From: Streptomyces sp. NL15-2K
GTDB lineage: Bacteria; Actinomycetota; Actinomycetes; Streptomycetales; Streptomycetaceae
Assembly (NCBI RefSeq): GCF_030551255.1
Contig: NZ_CP130630.1
Location: forward strand, 5,933,501-5,997,500
DNA: 64,000 nt
Direction of reading: 5' to 3'
Positions within the stretch are counted from its first letter, which is position 1, and every line of letters begins with the position of its first letter. The position numbers and the translations under genes were made by a program. The notes beneath the pieces are model-generated. The model saw nothing but the letters and a program-made list of their open reading frames with translations, was not told where the DNA came from and did not search any database. Of the stretch, positions 1 to 7,226 are shown in pieces.

Positions 1-18
1 GGCGACGGTGGAGGGCGT

Positions 19-1113
19 CTAGCGCGTGTCGGCGGCCGGCCGCACCGCCCACCGCTGCTCCACCCTCGCGAGCCGCCAGTAGGCGATGGCCCCCGCCCAC
101 ACCACCACGAACAGGCCGACGATGACGTAACCGACGTTGTCGAGGTCGATGCCCGCGATCCAGCCGGTCACGGCATCGTGCAGGTCGAGTTTCTCGTGCA
201 GGACGCCGACGAGTTCGATCGTGCCGATGAAGAAGGCGACGGCGATGGACAGGCCGGTGATCGTGAGGTTGTAGAAGACCTTGCGGACGGGGTTGGAGAA
301 CGCCCACTGGTAGGCGAAGTTCATGAACGTGCCGTCGAGGGTGTCGAACAGGCTCATGCCGGCGGCGAAGAGGAGGGGGAGGGAGAGAACCGCGTACCAG
401 GGCAGGCCGGCCGCCGCGCCCGAGCCCGCCATCACCATCAGGGTCACTTCGGTGGCCGTGTCGAAGCCGAGGCCGAAGAGGAAGCCGAGGGGGAACATCT
501 GGCCCGGACGGCTGATGGCCTTGGTGAGGCGGCCGAGGATGCGGTTCATGAACCCCCGCGAATCCAGGTGCTGTTCGAGTTCCTTCTCGTCGTACTCGCC
601 CGCCCGCATCGCCCGGAAGACCTTGAGGATGCCCACCAGGGCGACCAGGTTCAGGGCGGCGATGAGGTAGAGGAACGTGCCGGAGACCGTCGTACCGACG
701 ACCCCCAGCGTCTGGTGGGTGCCGGAGTCGTCGTTCATGAGCGTGCCCGCGAGCGCGGCGCCGCCCGCGACGAGTGCGGCCATGACCACCACCACGCTCG
801 AATGCCCGAGCGCGAACCAGAAGCCCACCGAGACCGGCCGCTTGCCGTCGGCCATCAGCTTGCGGGTGGTGTTGTCGATGGCGGCGATGTGGTCGGCGTC
901 GAAGGCGTGCCGCATGCCGAGGGTGTAGGCGGTGATGCCGAGGCCGATACCGAAGGCCTTGTCGCCGACTTCGTAGTGGCCGGGCACGACGAGCAGGAAG
1001 AGAACGCCGAAGGCGACTACGTGCAGGGCGGCGATCACGGCCATCAGGCCGGCGGTCTTGAGGGTGTCCTCGCGCCGCCAGCGGAAGGCGGACGTGGGCT
1101 CGGGCAGGGTCAT
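19..1113 (-). CDS. Nickel/cobalt transporter, NiCoT (HoxN/NixA) family
   Basis: Inner-membrane permease for Ni2+ or Co2+. The family signature RHAFDADHIAAIDNTTRK lies in the second predicted helix (about residues 68-85), where His and Asp residues bind metal. Several further hydrophobic helices follow, and the length of about 364 residues is normal for NiCoT. The open frame extends to a TTG at 1143, but the ATG at 1113 has a well-placed GGAG about 8 bases upstream and is preferred. A cobalamin riboswitch lies directly upstream on the same strand and an ArsR-type regulator is divergent. Both suggest cobalt (for B12) as a main substrate, with nickel also possible. Metal preference is inferred, not visible. 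Confidence 0.93.
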   Translation of the reverse strand: MTLPEPTSAFRWRREDTLKTAGLMAVIAALHVVAFGVLFLLVVPGHYEVGDKAFGIGLGITAYTLGMRHAFDADHIAAIDNTTRKLMADGKRPVSVGFWFALGHSSVVVVMAALVAGGAALAGTLMNDDSGTHQTLGVVGTTVSGTFLYLIAALNLVALVGILKVFRAMRAGEYDEKELEQHLDSRGFMNRILGRLTKAISRPGQMFPLGFLFGLGFDTATEVTLMVMAGSGAAAGLPWYAVLSLPLLFAAGMSLFDTLDGTFMNFAYQWAFSNPVRKVFYNLTITGLSIAVAFFIGTIELVGVLHEKLDLHDAVTGWIAGIDLDNVGYVIVGLFVVVWAGAIAYWRLARVEQRWAVRPAADTR

Positions 1114-1156
1114 ACGGTCACGCTCCAGCACCTCGTGGATCAACTCGTGAGATGCC

Positions 1157-1362
1157 GTGGCCGGTCTCCTGGCTTGGGGGTACCTCCCGCTCGAGCGAAG
1201 TCGAGAGTGGGGGAGGGTCGTGCGTCCGCCGTCCCTGCCTTCCCGGTCGTGCGACCAGTGGCCCGGCTTGCGCCGGACGGGACGAGAACTCCCCGATCAC
1301 AGTGGCGAGGGCCGCTCCGGAATGGCCCCTGAGGGGGCGTCACCGGCTTCCCGAGCACCACG
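1157..1362 (-). promoter_or_regulatory. Cobalamin (B12) riboswitch
   Basis: Read on the minus strand, the segment shows the conserved cobalamin riboswitch blocks in order: a GGGAAGCCGGTG block (about 1339-1352), the B12 box GCCACTGTGAT (about 1296-1306) and the 3' block GCCAGGAGACCGGCC (1159-1173). It lies 44 bases upstream of the preferred ATG of the Ni/Co permease. With so short an expression platform, sequestration of the ribosome-binding site is the likely mechanism, giving less transporter when adenosylcobalamin is plentiful. A palindromic Streptomyces repeat sits in the variable arm (separate entry). Confidence 0.92.
1175..1215 (-). repeat. Dispersed hairpin repeat inside the B12 riboswitch
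   Basis: On the minus strand the segment reads CTCCCCCACT, then a small hairpin (CTCGA...TCGAG), then GGGAGGTACCCCCA. The same outer frame with a different inner hairpin occurs at 22776-22812 inside a MITE. It lies between the B12 box and the 3' conserved block of the riboswitch, where variable peripheral helices are normally found. Confidence 0.7.
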
Positions 1363-1402
1363 GCCCGCCCACCGTAGGGTGGCAAGCGGTCTCCTGCATA
1401 GC

Positions 1403-1461
1403 TGCGTACTTGCGCAGGTATTGAAGATCACACAGATCGCACAGATCACACAGATCACACG
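1403..1461 (+). promoter_or_regulatory. Candidate ArsR operator and 4 x 9-bp direct repeats
   Basis: The divergent promoter region of the permease and the ArsR gene holds an imperfect palindrome TGCGTACTTGCGCA (1403-1416). It is followed by four tandem 9-bp units close to GATCACACA (1426-1434, 1435-1443, 1444-1452, 1453-1461), ending 23 bases before the regulator's start. The repeats could be a multi-site operator or a replication-slippage array. Assignment to ArsR binding is inference from position. Confidence 0.4.
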
Positions 1462-1484
1462 GAGTCGCCTGCGAGGATGGCGGC

Positions 1485-1844
1485 ATGCATCTCGTCCCGG
1501 CCGACCGAGCGGACCGCCGCACCATCGACGGGCACCGGGTGTGCGACGCCATCGCCGCGATCGGCGAACCGGGCCACGTCCGCACCTGGGCCGACCGCTT
1601 CTCCCTCCTCGCCGACCCCAAGAGGCTCGCGCTGCTCCTCGCGCTGCACCGGACCGGCCCGCTGGCCGTGTCCGACCTGGCGATCGCGACCGGCATGAAC
1701 GATCCGGCCGTGTCGCAGGCGCTGAGGTTGCTGCGGGCGGCGGGGGTCGTGGAGCGGGAGAAGGAGGGGCGGGTGGTGCGGTACCGGGTCATCGACCGGG
1801 ACGTACGGGCGCTGCTGGGGCACTGCGTGGCCGACGGGCGTTGA
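1485..1844 (+). CDS. ArsR/SmtB-family metalloregulator (NmtR/KmtR-like)
   Basis: A 119-residue winged-helix repressor. The core reads FSLLADPKRLALLLAL, then a recognition-helix segment PAVSQALRLLRAAGVV and a beta-wing VEREKEGRVVRYRV, the standard ArsR layout. The C-terminal helix carries Asp and His (DRDVRALLGHC), as in metal-sensing alpha-5 sites, and His2 and other N-terminal His/Asp residues might complete a Ni/Co site. It is divergent from the Ni/Co permease, so it probably represses that gene and itself until metal binds. Metal identity is inferred from the neighbour. Confidence 0.85.
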   Translation: MHLVPADRADRRTIDGHRVCDAIAAIGEPGHVRTWADRFSLLADPKRLALLLALHRTGPLAVSDLAIATGMNDPAVSQALRLLRAAGVVEREKEGRVVRYRVIDRDVRALLGHCVADGR

Positions 1845-1909
1845 CGCGCCCGCCTGCTTCGTGAGCGCCGCGCCCGAGCGGCCTCGGAGCGAGCTCCCTG
1901 CGCACCGGG

Positions 1910-2524
1910 TCACTTCGCGAAGCGGTACTTCAGGTGGGTGGCGAGGGGCGTGTCGACCACCCTGACCGGTTCGAGGTTCCGCCGCCCGGCGCCCAGTCCC
2001 TCGAAGAGCCGCAGTCCCTCTCCGAGGAGCGCGGGCACCACGTGCAGCTGCAGCTCGTCGATGAGCCCCTCCTTGAGATACTGCCGCACCGTGCTCGCCC
2101 CGCCCGCGATGTCGACGTTCCTGTCCCCGGCGGCGGCCTTCGCCTGGTCGAGGGCGCTGTGGATGCCGTCGGTGACGAAGGTGAAGGTGGTGCCGCCCTC
2201 CTTGACCAGGGTCGGCCGGGGGCGGTGGGTGAGCACGAAGACGGGGGTCCGGAAGGGCGGGTTGTCGCCCCAGAACTCCTCGCCCGTGTCGTACATCATC
2301 CGGCCCATGACCACGGCTCCGGTGGCATCGAACCACTCACGCATCAGCTCGGAGTCGCGATTCTCCTCCCCACCGGTCATGCCCTGGCGCTCCCGCCAGC
2401 TCGCCAGGTTGTGGATCCACTCGAAGAGCGGCTCGGCGCCGTCGCCTCCCGGGTTGTCAAGGGCGACGTCGGTGCCGGCGACGTAGCCGTCGAGGGAGAT
2501 GGCCATATCCGCGGTCACGATCAC
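1910..2524 (-). CDS. Dihydrofolate reductase-like / RibD C-terminal domain protein
   Basis: About 204 residues of the RibD C-terminal/DHFR fold. The N-terminus MISLDGY-type block (MAISLDGYVAG) and the motif VMGRMMYDTG match deaminase-reductase proteins that use NAD(P)H. The GG..STVRQYLKEGLIDELQLHVVP segment and the terminal TPLATHLKYRF are family-typical. The start is set at a GTG (2524) because AGGAG lies 8 bases upstream; longer frames lack a ribosome site. Substrate is unknown; this family is abundant in actinobacteria and mostly uncharacterised. It stands alone between the ArsR gene and a long palindrome. Confidence 0.85.
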   Translation of the reverse strand: MIVTADMAISLDGYVAGTDVALDNPGGDGAEPLFEWIHNLASWRERQGMTGGEENRDSELMREWFDATGAVVMGRMMYDTGEEFWGDNPPFRTPVFVLTHRPRPTLVKEGGTTFTFVTDGIHSALDQAKAAAGDRNVDIAGGASTVRQYLKEGLIDELQLHVVPALLGEGLRLFEGLGAGRRNLEPVRVVDTPLATHLKYRFAK

Positions 2525-2601
2525 GATGGGTACTCCTGAACTCCGGGAAAGTGCTGCCTCCACTCTCACGTCGATCGGAACCCGGCGCATTCGACATGCC
2601 G

Positions 2602-2687
2602 CGGTGATTGGCAGATCTGTTCCACCCCCGTGAGGGGAAAGCCCAGGTCAGGTGGCCGTGTCGGTGGAACAGATCTGCCAATCACCG
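2602..2687. repeat. Long palindromic element, copy 1 (25-bp arms)
   Basis: Perfect 25-bp arms at 2602-2626 and 2663-2687 around a 36-base centre. The arm contains GGCAGATCTGTTCCACC. A second copy at 50668-50745 has the same arm core and a 36-base centre that matches this one in reverse complement at about 27 of 36 positions. It lies directly past the 3' end of the alpha-glucosidase gene, so it can act as a terminator. Confidence 0.85.
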
Positions 2688-2699
2688 GCTCCGGTGCGG

Positions 2700-4376
2700 T
2701 CAGGCGATCCAGGCTGTGGTGTCCGGGGGTAGTTGTCCGTCTTCCAGCGGTGCGCTGGTCAGTAGTACCTCGCCCGCCGGTAGGCGTACGGCCGCGTCCG
2801 ACAGGTTGGTGACGCATCGCCAGCCGTCGTGCCGGGTGAAGTCCAAGACGCCGGGCGGGGTGTCGTCCGCCCAGGCCAGGGACTCGCCCTCCAGCAGCTT
2901 GCGGCGCAGCCGCAGGGCCGTGCGGTAGAGCTCCAGGGGCGAGCCCTCGACACCGTCCTGGGCCTCGACGGCGTACGACGCGAAGGACGGCGGCTGCGGC
3001 AGCCAGGCGCCGGCCGCCCCGAAGCCGTACGACGGCCCCGTCGTCGTCCACGGCAGCGGCACCCGGCATCCGTCGCGGCCCTTGCGGACGCGGCCGGTCT
3101 GTTCCCAGATCGGGTCCTGGAGCACCTCGACGGGCAGGTCGGCGACCTCGGGCAGGCCGAGTTCCTCGCCCTGGTAGACGTACGACGATCCGGGCAGCGC
3201 CAGCATCAGGAGCGTGGCCGCCCGGGCGCGTCGTAGGCCGTGGGACTCGTCCACCTCGGGTGCGTGGCCGCCGGAGAGCAGCCAGGCGTTGTCGTCGGTG
3301 CCGGGCGGGAGCATCAGCCGGGAGGTGTGCCGTACGACGTCGTGGTTGGACAGCACCCAGGTGGCGGAGGCGCCCGCCTGGTGCGCGCTGTCCAGGGAGT
3401 CGGTGATGACCTGGCGCAGTTCGTCCGCGTCCCAACCGGCCTGGAGGTACTCGAAGTTGAAGGCCTGGCCCAGTTCGTCCGGGCGGGCGTACAGCGTGCG
3501 TCGGGCGCCCTGGACCCAGGCCTCGGCGACCGCCATGCGGGGCGGGCGGTAGGAGTCGAGGATCTTGCGCCAGTCGCGGTAGATCTCGTGGACCTCGTCG
3601 CGGTCGTAGAAGGGGTGGGTGCCGGGCGGGAAGTGGGACAGCGCGTCCTCGCTGCTGAGTTCGGGGGCGCCGAGGTCGCGCAACGGCTCGCTGAGGTCCT
3701 TGGCCAGGGCGTGGGCCACGTCGACGCGGAAGCCGTCGACCCCGCGGTCGGACCAGAAGCGCAGGGTGGTGCGGAAGTCGGCGCGGACCTCCTCGTTCGC
3801 CCAGTTGAGGTCGGGCTGTTGGGGGGCGAACAGGTGCAGGTACCACTGTCCGTCCGGCACCCGCTGCCAGGCGCTGCCGCCGAAGACGGACTGCCAGTCG
3901 GTGGGCGGCAGTTCGCCGTGCGTGCCGCGGCCGTCGCGGAAGACGTAGCGGTCGCGGGCGGGGGAGCCGGGGCCGGAGGCGAGGGCCTCCTGGAACCACA
4001 CGTGCTGGTGGGAGGTGTGGTTGGGGACCAGGTCGACGATCACTTTCAGGCCGAGCCGGTGGGCCTCGGCGGCGAGCGCGTCGAAGTCGTCGAGGCTGCC
4101 CAGGCGGGGGTCGACGTCCCGGTAGTCGGCGACGTCGTAGCCGCCGTCGGCGAGCTCGGACGGGTAGAAGGGGCTGAGCCACAGGGCGTCGACGCCGAGG
4201 GCGGCGAGGTGGTTCAGCCGCCGGGTGATGCCCTTGAGGTCCCCGAGTCCGTCGCCGTCGGCGTCGGCGAAGCTGCGGGGATAGACCTGGTAGACGACGG
4301 CCTGGCGCCACCAGTTGGGGTCGCGGGAGGAGAGGTCGGGGGTGGTGTCGGTGCGGTCGGTAACGGGGTCGGTCAC
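2700..4376 (-). CDS. GH13 alpha-glucosidase (oligo-1,6-glucosidase type)
   Basis: Cytoplasmic (no signal peptide) alpha-glucosidase of about 558 residues that would hydrolyse maltose- or isomaltose-type oligosaccharides. Family landmarks are VYQVYPRSFADADGDGLGDL near residues 29-48, VPNH, the nucleophile Asp in GFRVDVAHAL (about D219), the acid/base Glu in VAEAWV (about E285) and the transition-state Asp in SNHDVVRH (about D346). GTG at 4376 is chosen as start because GAGGGAG lies at a good distance; an in-frame ATG at 4436 has no ribosome site. It is monocistronic, with a long intergenic region upstream. The exact linkage preference cannot be read from sequence. Confidence 0.93.
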   Translation of the reverse strand: MTDPVTDRTDTTPDLSSRDPNWWRQAVVYQVYPRSFADADGDGLGDLKGITRRLNHLAALGVDALWLSPFYPSELADGGYDVADYRDVDPRLGSLDDFDALAAEAHRLGLKVIVDLVPNHTSHQHVWFQEALASGPGSPARDRYVFRDGRGTHGELPPTDWQSVFGGSAWQRVPDGQWYLHLFAPQQPDLNWANEEVRADFRTTLRFWSDRGVDGFRVDVAHALAKDLSEPLRDLGAPELSSEDALSHFPPGTHPFYDRDEVHEIYRDWRKILDSYRPPRMAVAEAWVQGARRTLYARPDELGQAFNFEYLQAGWDADELRQVITDSLDSAHQAGASATWVLSNHDVVRHTSRLMLPPGTDDNAWLLSGGHAPEVDESHGLRRARAATLLMLALPGSSYVYQGEELGLPEVADLPVEVLQDPIWEQTGRVRKGRDGCRVPLPWTTTGPSYGFGAAGAWLPQPPSFASYAVEAQDGVEGSPLELYRTALRLRRKLLEGESLAWADDTPPGVLDFTRHDGWRCVTNLSDAAVRLPAGEVLLTSAPLEDGQLPPDTTAWIA

Positions 4377-4702
4377 GCGGTCTCCCTCGTGGCAGTGGTG
4401 CGGGGTGCTCAAGTAGGCACTCTGGTACCTGTCCACATTGTCGGGAAAGCGAACTCGAACGCCGTCCGGAGCGATTCATTCCCCGTGTGACGAAATTGTG
4501 ATGGCTTCCTGAAGTCCCCCTCCATAGCCGCAGGTTGACAGCGTTCTACCAGGAGATCCACGATGTGCGGACACCATGGCGCATGTGACCAATGGGCCAA
4601 GTGTTTCTCAGATTCTGAGGTCTCTTGCTCGGATTCTGTGCATTTGTTCAGACCCGGTGTTCCTCGGAACACTCGCCACCCCCCTCACTCGATGGGATCC
4701 GC
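4377..4702. other. Divergent intergenic region, alpha-glucosidase / LAETG protein
   Basis: No gene is seen in these 326 bases. The stretch is less GC-rich than its surroundings. It holds a TTGACA hexamer (4535-4540) without a clear matching -10 and an imperfect palindrome TCAGATTCTGA (about 4608-4618). It probably contains both divergent promoters. Confidence 0.4.
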
Positions 4703-5647
4703 ATGTCCATAGCTAGACGTGTCACCGCGCGCCGCCTGCTGGGGACGGGCGCCGCGGCGCTCGTCCTCTGTGCCGCCCCCGCCTCGGCCGCCTGGGCCAC
4801 CGGGACGCCCGGCGGCGACGGCTGGAAGTCCGGCGGCACCTACAAGCCCGGCACGGGCGCGGGCACGGAGACCGGTACCGACCGCTGCCAGTTCTCGCTG
4901 GACGGCACGGGCTTCTTCGACTCGGTCAAGGTCGACGACCAGAACCTCAAGCCCACCGACGACGGCAAGGTCCACATCAAGGTCCGTACCGCCGGTGACG
5001 CCACCACCTGCACCGCCTCCCTCGCCTCCTACCTCGCCCACGGCGCGACCTTCGCGACCTCCGGCGAGCAGGTCTTCGTCGACTTCGACACGGTGACCGT
5101 CAAGCCGGGGCAGACCGAGTCCCTCGACATCGCGGTGCCGGACGCGGGCTGCTTCGCGCAGATCGACCTCTACCGCGGCGCGGTGAAGTTCGACGGCAAG
5201 CTCGACGCCGACGACGGCTTCCAGCACGGCGACCTGCCCGCGGGCCCGGACCGTACGGTCATCAAGGACAAGCTGATCGCGGCCTGGAACGGCGGTACCA
5301 AGAACTGCACGACGCCTCCGGCCACGGAGGAGCCGCCGTCCACCCCGACCCCGCCCCCGTCGACCCCTGAGGAGCCCACCGAGCCCTCGACGCCGGTCGA
5401 GGAGACGACGACGCCTCCGGCGACCGAGCCCCCGGCCACGGAGACTCCGTCCACCGAGACCCCGACCCCGTCCCCCTCCGAGTCCACCACCGCCCCGGCT
5501 CCCCAGCCGAACGGCGGCGGCGACAACCTCGCGGAGACGGGCGGCAGCAGCGCGACCGGCCCGATCGCGATCGGTGCCGCGGTGCTCCTGGCGGGCGGCG
5601 CCGGGATCGTCCTGGCGACGCGACGCCGGCGGGCGGCTCGCTCGTAA
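4703..5647 (+). CDS. LAETG-anchored cell-wall surface protein
   Basis: About 314 residues. A signal peptide with an RR pair (ARRVTARRLLGTGAAALVL...ASA) precedes a secreted domain of about 165 residues with two or three Cys pairs. A Pro/Thr/Glu/Ser-rich stalk of about 70 residues follows. The C-terminus is a classic sorting signal: LAETG, a hydrophobic helix and RRRRAARS. LAXTG is the motif used by class E sortases of Streptomyces, so the protein should be covalently attached to peptidoglycan. The ATG at 4703 begins the signal peptide. The function of the ectodomain is not recognised. Confidence 0.9.
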   Translation: MSIARRVTARRLLGTGAAALVLCAAPASAAWATGTPGGDGWKSGGTYKPGTGAGTETGTDRCQFSLDGTGFFDSVKVDDQNLKPTDDGKVHIKVRTAGDATTCTASLASYLAHGATFATSGEQVFVDFDTVTVKPGQTESLDIAVPDAGCFAQIDLYRGAVKFDGKLDADDGFQHGDLPAGPDRTVIKDKLIAAWNGGTKNCTTPPATEEPPSTPTPPPSTPEEPTEPSTPVEETTTPPATEPPATETPSTETPTPSPSESTTAPAPQPNGGGDNLAETGGSSATGPIAIGAAVLLAGGAGIVLATRRRRAARS

Positions 5648-5670
5648 GCAGCGCCGGCCGAATGCTTGAT

Positions 5671-5701
5671 CGCCGGACGGGCATGTTCAGCCCGTCCGGC
5701 G
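5671..5701 (+). terminator. Rho-independent-type hairpin
   Basis: Perfect 12-bp stem CGCCGGACGGGC / GCCCGTCCGGCG with a 7-base loop, 23 bases after the stop codon of the LAETG protein. Confidence 0.75.
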
Positions 5702-5860
5702 TTCGGGCTATGAGCGGATCTTGAGCTTGAGCGCCGACTGTCGTGCCAGGCTCGCCCGTACGGCCGAACACCACATGCCACCTGCGGAAACCGGCCGGAA
5801 GAATCGCTTGCGGTGGGGGCGCCGACGTCTGTCGTGAGGCCGTGAGGAGTTCCGCCGACG

Positions 5861-6640
5861 ATGAGCAGGTCAAGGAAGTCAGCCGCCCTGGTGGGCATAG
5901 CCGTGGCGGGCGCGATCGCCGCCCTGTGCGGTCCTTCGCCCGCCGCCGCCTACGCCGGTGAGCCCGGCCGTGAGTTGTGGGGTGCCGTGACCATCGGGCC
6001 GGGGCGGGAGGGGGTCGTAGAGGTCACGGGGTACGCGGGGCCGCCGTTGGCTGCCGGGTCGGCGTTGACGTTGAGGGCGCCGGACGGGGTCGCCGTGACG
6101 GGCGTGCCGCTCGACGCCCAGGGTTACCGGGGTGCCCTCGCCCGGGACGGGGGCAGTGGGACGTACACCTTCACGGGTTCTGCGGCGGCGCAGGCCTGGC
6201 GGGGCCGGGCCTTCCCCTTCGTCCTGGCCGTGCCCGCGGACGCCGTGCCGGGCACGCGGTTGCGGGGCTGCGCGCTGCGGCTCACCGACGCGAGCGGTGC
6301 GGTGCGGGAGCGGGGCGCGTGCGCGGTGACCGTCGGCCTGCCCGAGCCGACGCTGACCCGCCCCCAGTCGGGGGTGCCGTTGCCCGACCGGCCGGAGGTC
6401 TCCGGTACGGCCTATCCGGGCGCCCAGGTAACCGTGCGGGACGCGATCGAGAACGAGGTCTGCGCGACGACCGCCGCGCCCGACGGCACCTGGTCGTGCG
6501 TGCCGGGGCCGGCGCTCGCGGCCGGCGCGGGGCGGCTTCAGGCGACCGCTTCCCTCAACGGCGTCAGTGCGATGAGCGAGCAGATTCAGATCGTGGTGGC
6601 GGGCGGGGCGGCGAAGGCGCTGTCCAAGTCCGGGCGATGA
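5861..6640 (+). CDS. Secreted hypothetical protein with Ig-like repeats
   Basis: 259 residues with a clear Sec signal peptide (MSRSRKSAALVGIAVAGAIAALCG...AAA). The rest is beta-rich and Gly/Ala/Thr-rich. The final about 80 residues (RPEVSGTAYPGAQVTVRD...DGTWSCVPGPALAAGAGRLQATAS) resemble the Ig-like adhesin or carboxypeptidase-regulatory repeats of bacterial surface proteins. There are four Cys in the mature part, likely disulphide-bonded. No enzyme motif was found. The stop overlaps the ATG of the next gene (ATGA), suggesting translational coupling. Confidence 0.75.
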   Translation: MSRSRKSAALVGIAVAGAIAALCGPSPAAAYAGEPGRELWGAVTIGPGREGVVEVTGYAGPPLAAGSALTLRAPDGVAVTGVPLDAQGYRGALARDGGSGTYTFTGSAAAQAWRGRAFPFVLAVPADAVPGTRLRGCALRLTDASGAVRERGACAVTVGLPEPTLTRPQSGVPLPDRPEVSGTAYPGAQVTVRDAIENEVCATTAAPDGTWSCVPGPALAAGAGRLQATASLNGVSAMSEQIQIVVAGGAAKALSKSGR

Positions 6641-7188
6641 GTTTTAGGTGCGGCTCGGGTCCCCATGTCGTGAGTACTCCTGGAACCGAGCCTCAGCTCG
6701 TGCATCTCGACCCGGCGACGACAGCGGTCATCCGTGGCGTCGTCCCGATGGACCGGCTGAGGGACTTCTTCGACGCCTCCTTCCGCACCCTGGCCCTGAC
6801 CATCGACGCGCAGCGGATCGTCGTAGCGAGCCCTGCCTTCTGCATCCACCACGGACTTCCCGGACACGGTCATCCCGAGCACGGACTCCCCGGACACGGA
6901 CTTCCCGGCGAGAACCTCGACCTCGAGGTCGGCTTCGCCACGGATCGGGCCGTCCGGCCCCAGGGCGACGTCGTCGCCGGGTCGCTGCCCGGAGGCCTGG
7001 TCGCGCGCCTGACGCACATCGGACCGTACGACGCCCTCGGAGCCTCCTGGGAGCGACTGCACTCCTGGCTGCGGGCACAAGGGCTGTCCGCCGGAGAGAA
7101 CAGGTGGGAGACCTACGTCACCCGGCCCACCCCGGAGATGGATCCGCGTGAGCTGCGCACCGAGCTCAACTGGCCGGTGGCGCACTGA
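6637..7188 (+). CDS. GyrI-like small-molecule-binding protein
   Basis: About 183 residues resembling the stand-alone effector-binding (GyrI/AraC C-terminal) domain. Typical segments are TTAVIRGVVPMDRLRDFFDASF near the start, GLVARLTHIGPYDALGASWERLHSWL in the middle and ENRWETYVTRPTPEMDPRELRTEL at the end. These proteins bind hydrophobic ligands or act as cyclopropanoid hydrolases. A short repeat-rich insert (GLPGHGHPEHGLPGHGLPGE) follows the first strand pair and is absent from usual members. The ATG at 6637 overlaps the previous stop; a GTG at 6670 is an alternative start. Confidence 0.72.
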   Translation: MSFRCGSGPHVVSTPGTEPQLVHLDPATTAVIRGVVPMDRLRDFFDASFRTLALTIDAQRIVVASPAFCIHHGLPGHGHPEHGLPGHGLPGENLDLEVGFATDRAVRPQGDVVAGSLPGGLVARLTHIGPYDALGASWERLHSWLRAQGLSAGENRWETYVTRPTPEMDPRELRTELNWPVAH

Positions 7189-7216
7189 GGGATCCGAGGG
7201 ATCCGAGGGATCCGGC
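7187..7216 (+). repeat. 3 x 9-bp tandem repeat
   Basis: Three copies of GAGGGATCC directly at and after the stop codon of the GyrI-like gene, between convergent genes. No clear hairpin terminator is visible here. Confidence 0.6.
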
Positions 7217-7226
7217 CGGGTTCGGC

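Noticed and set aside
4535..4564. TTGACA-based promoter for the LAETG protein
   Set aside because: No acceptable -10 hexamer at 16-19 bases; left as part of the intergenic region only.
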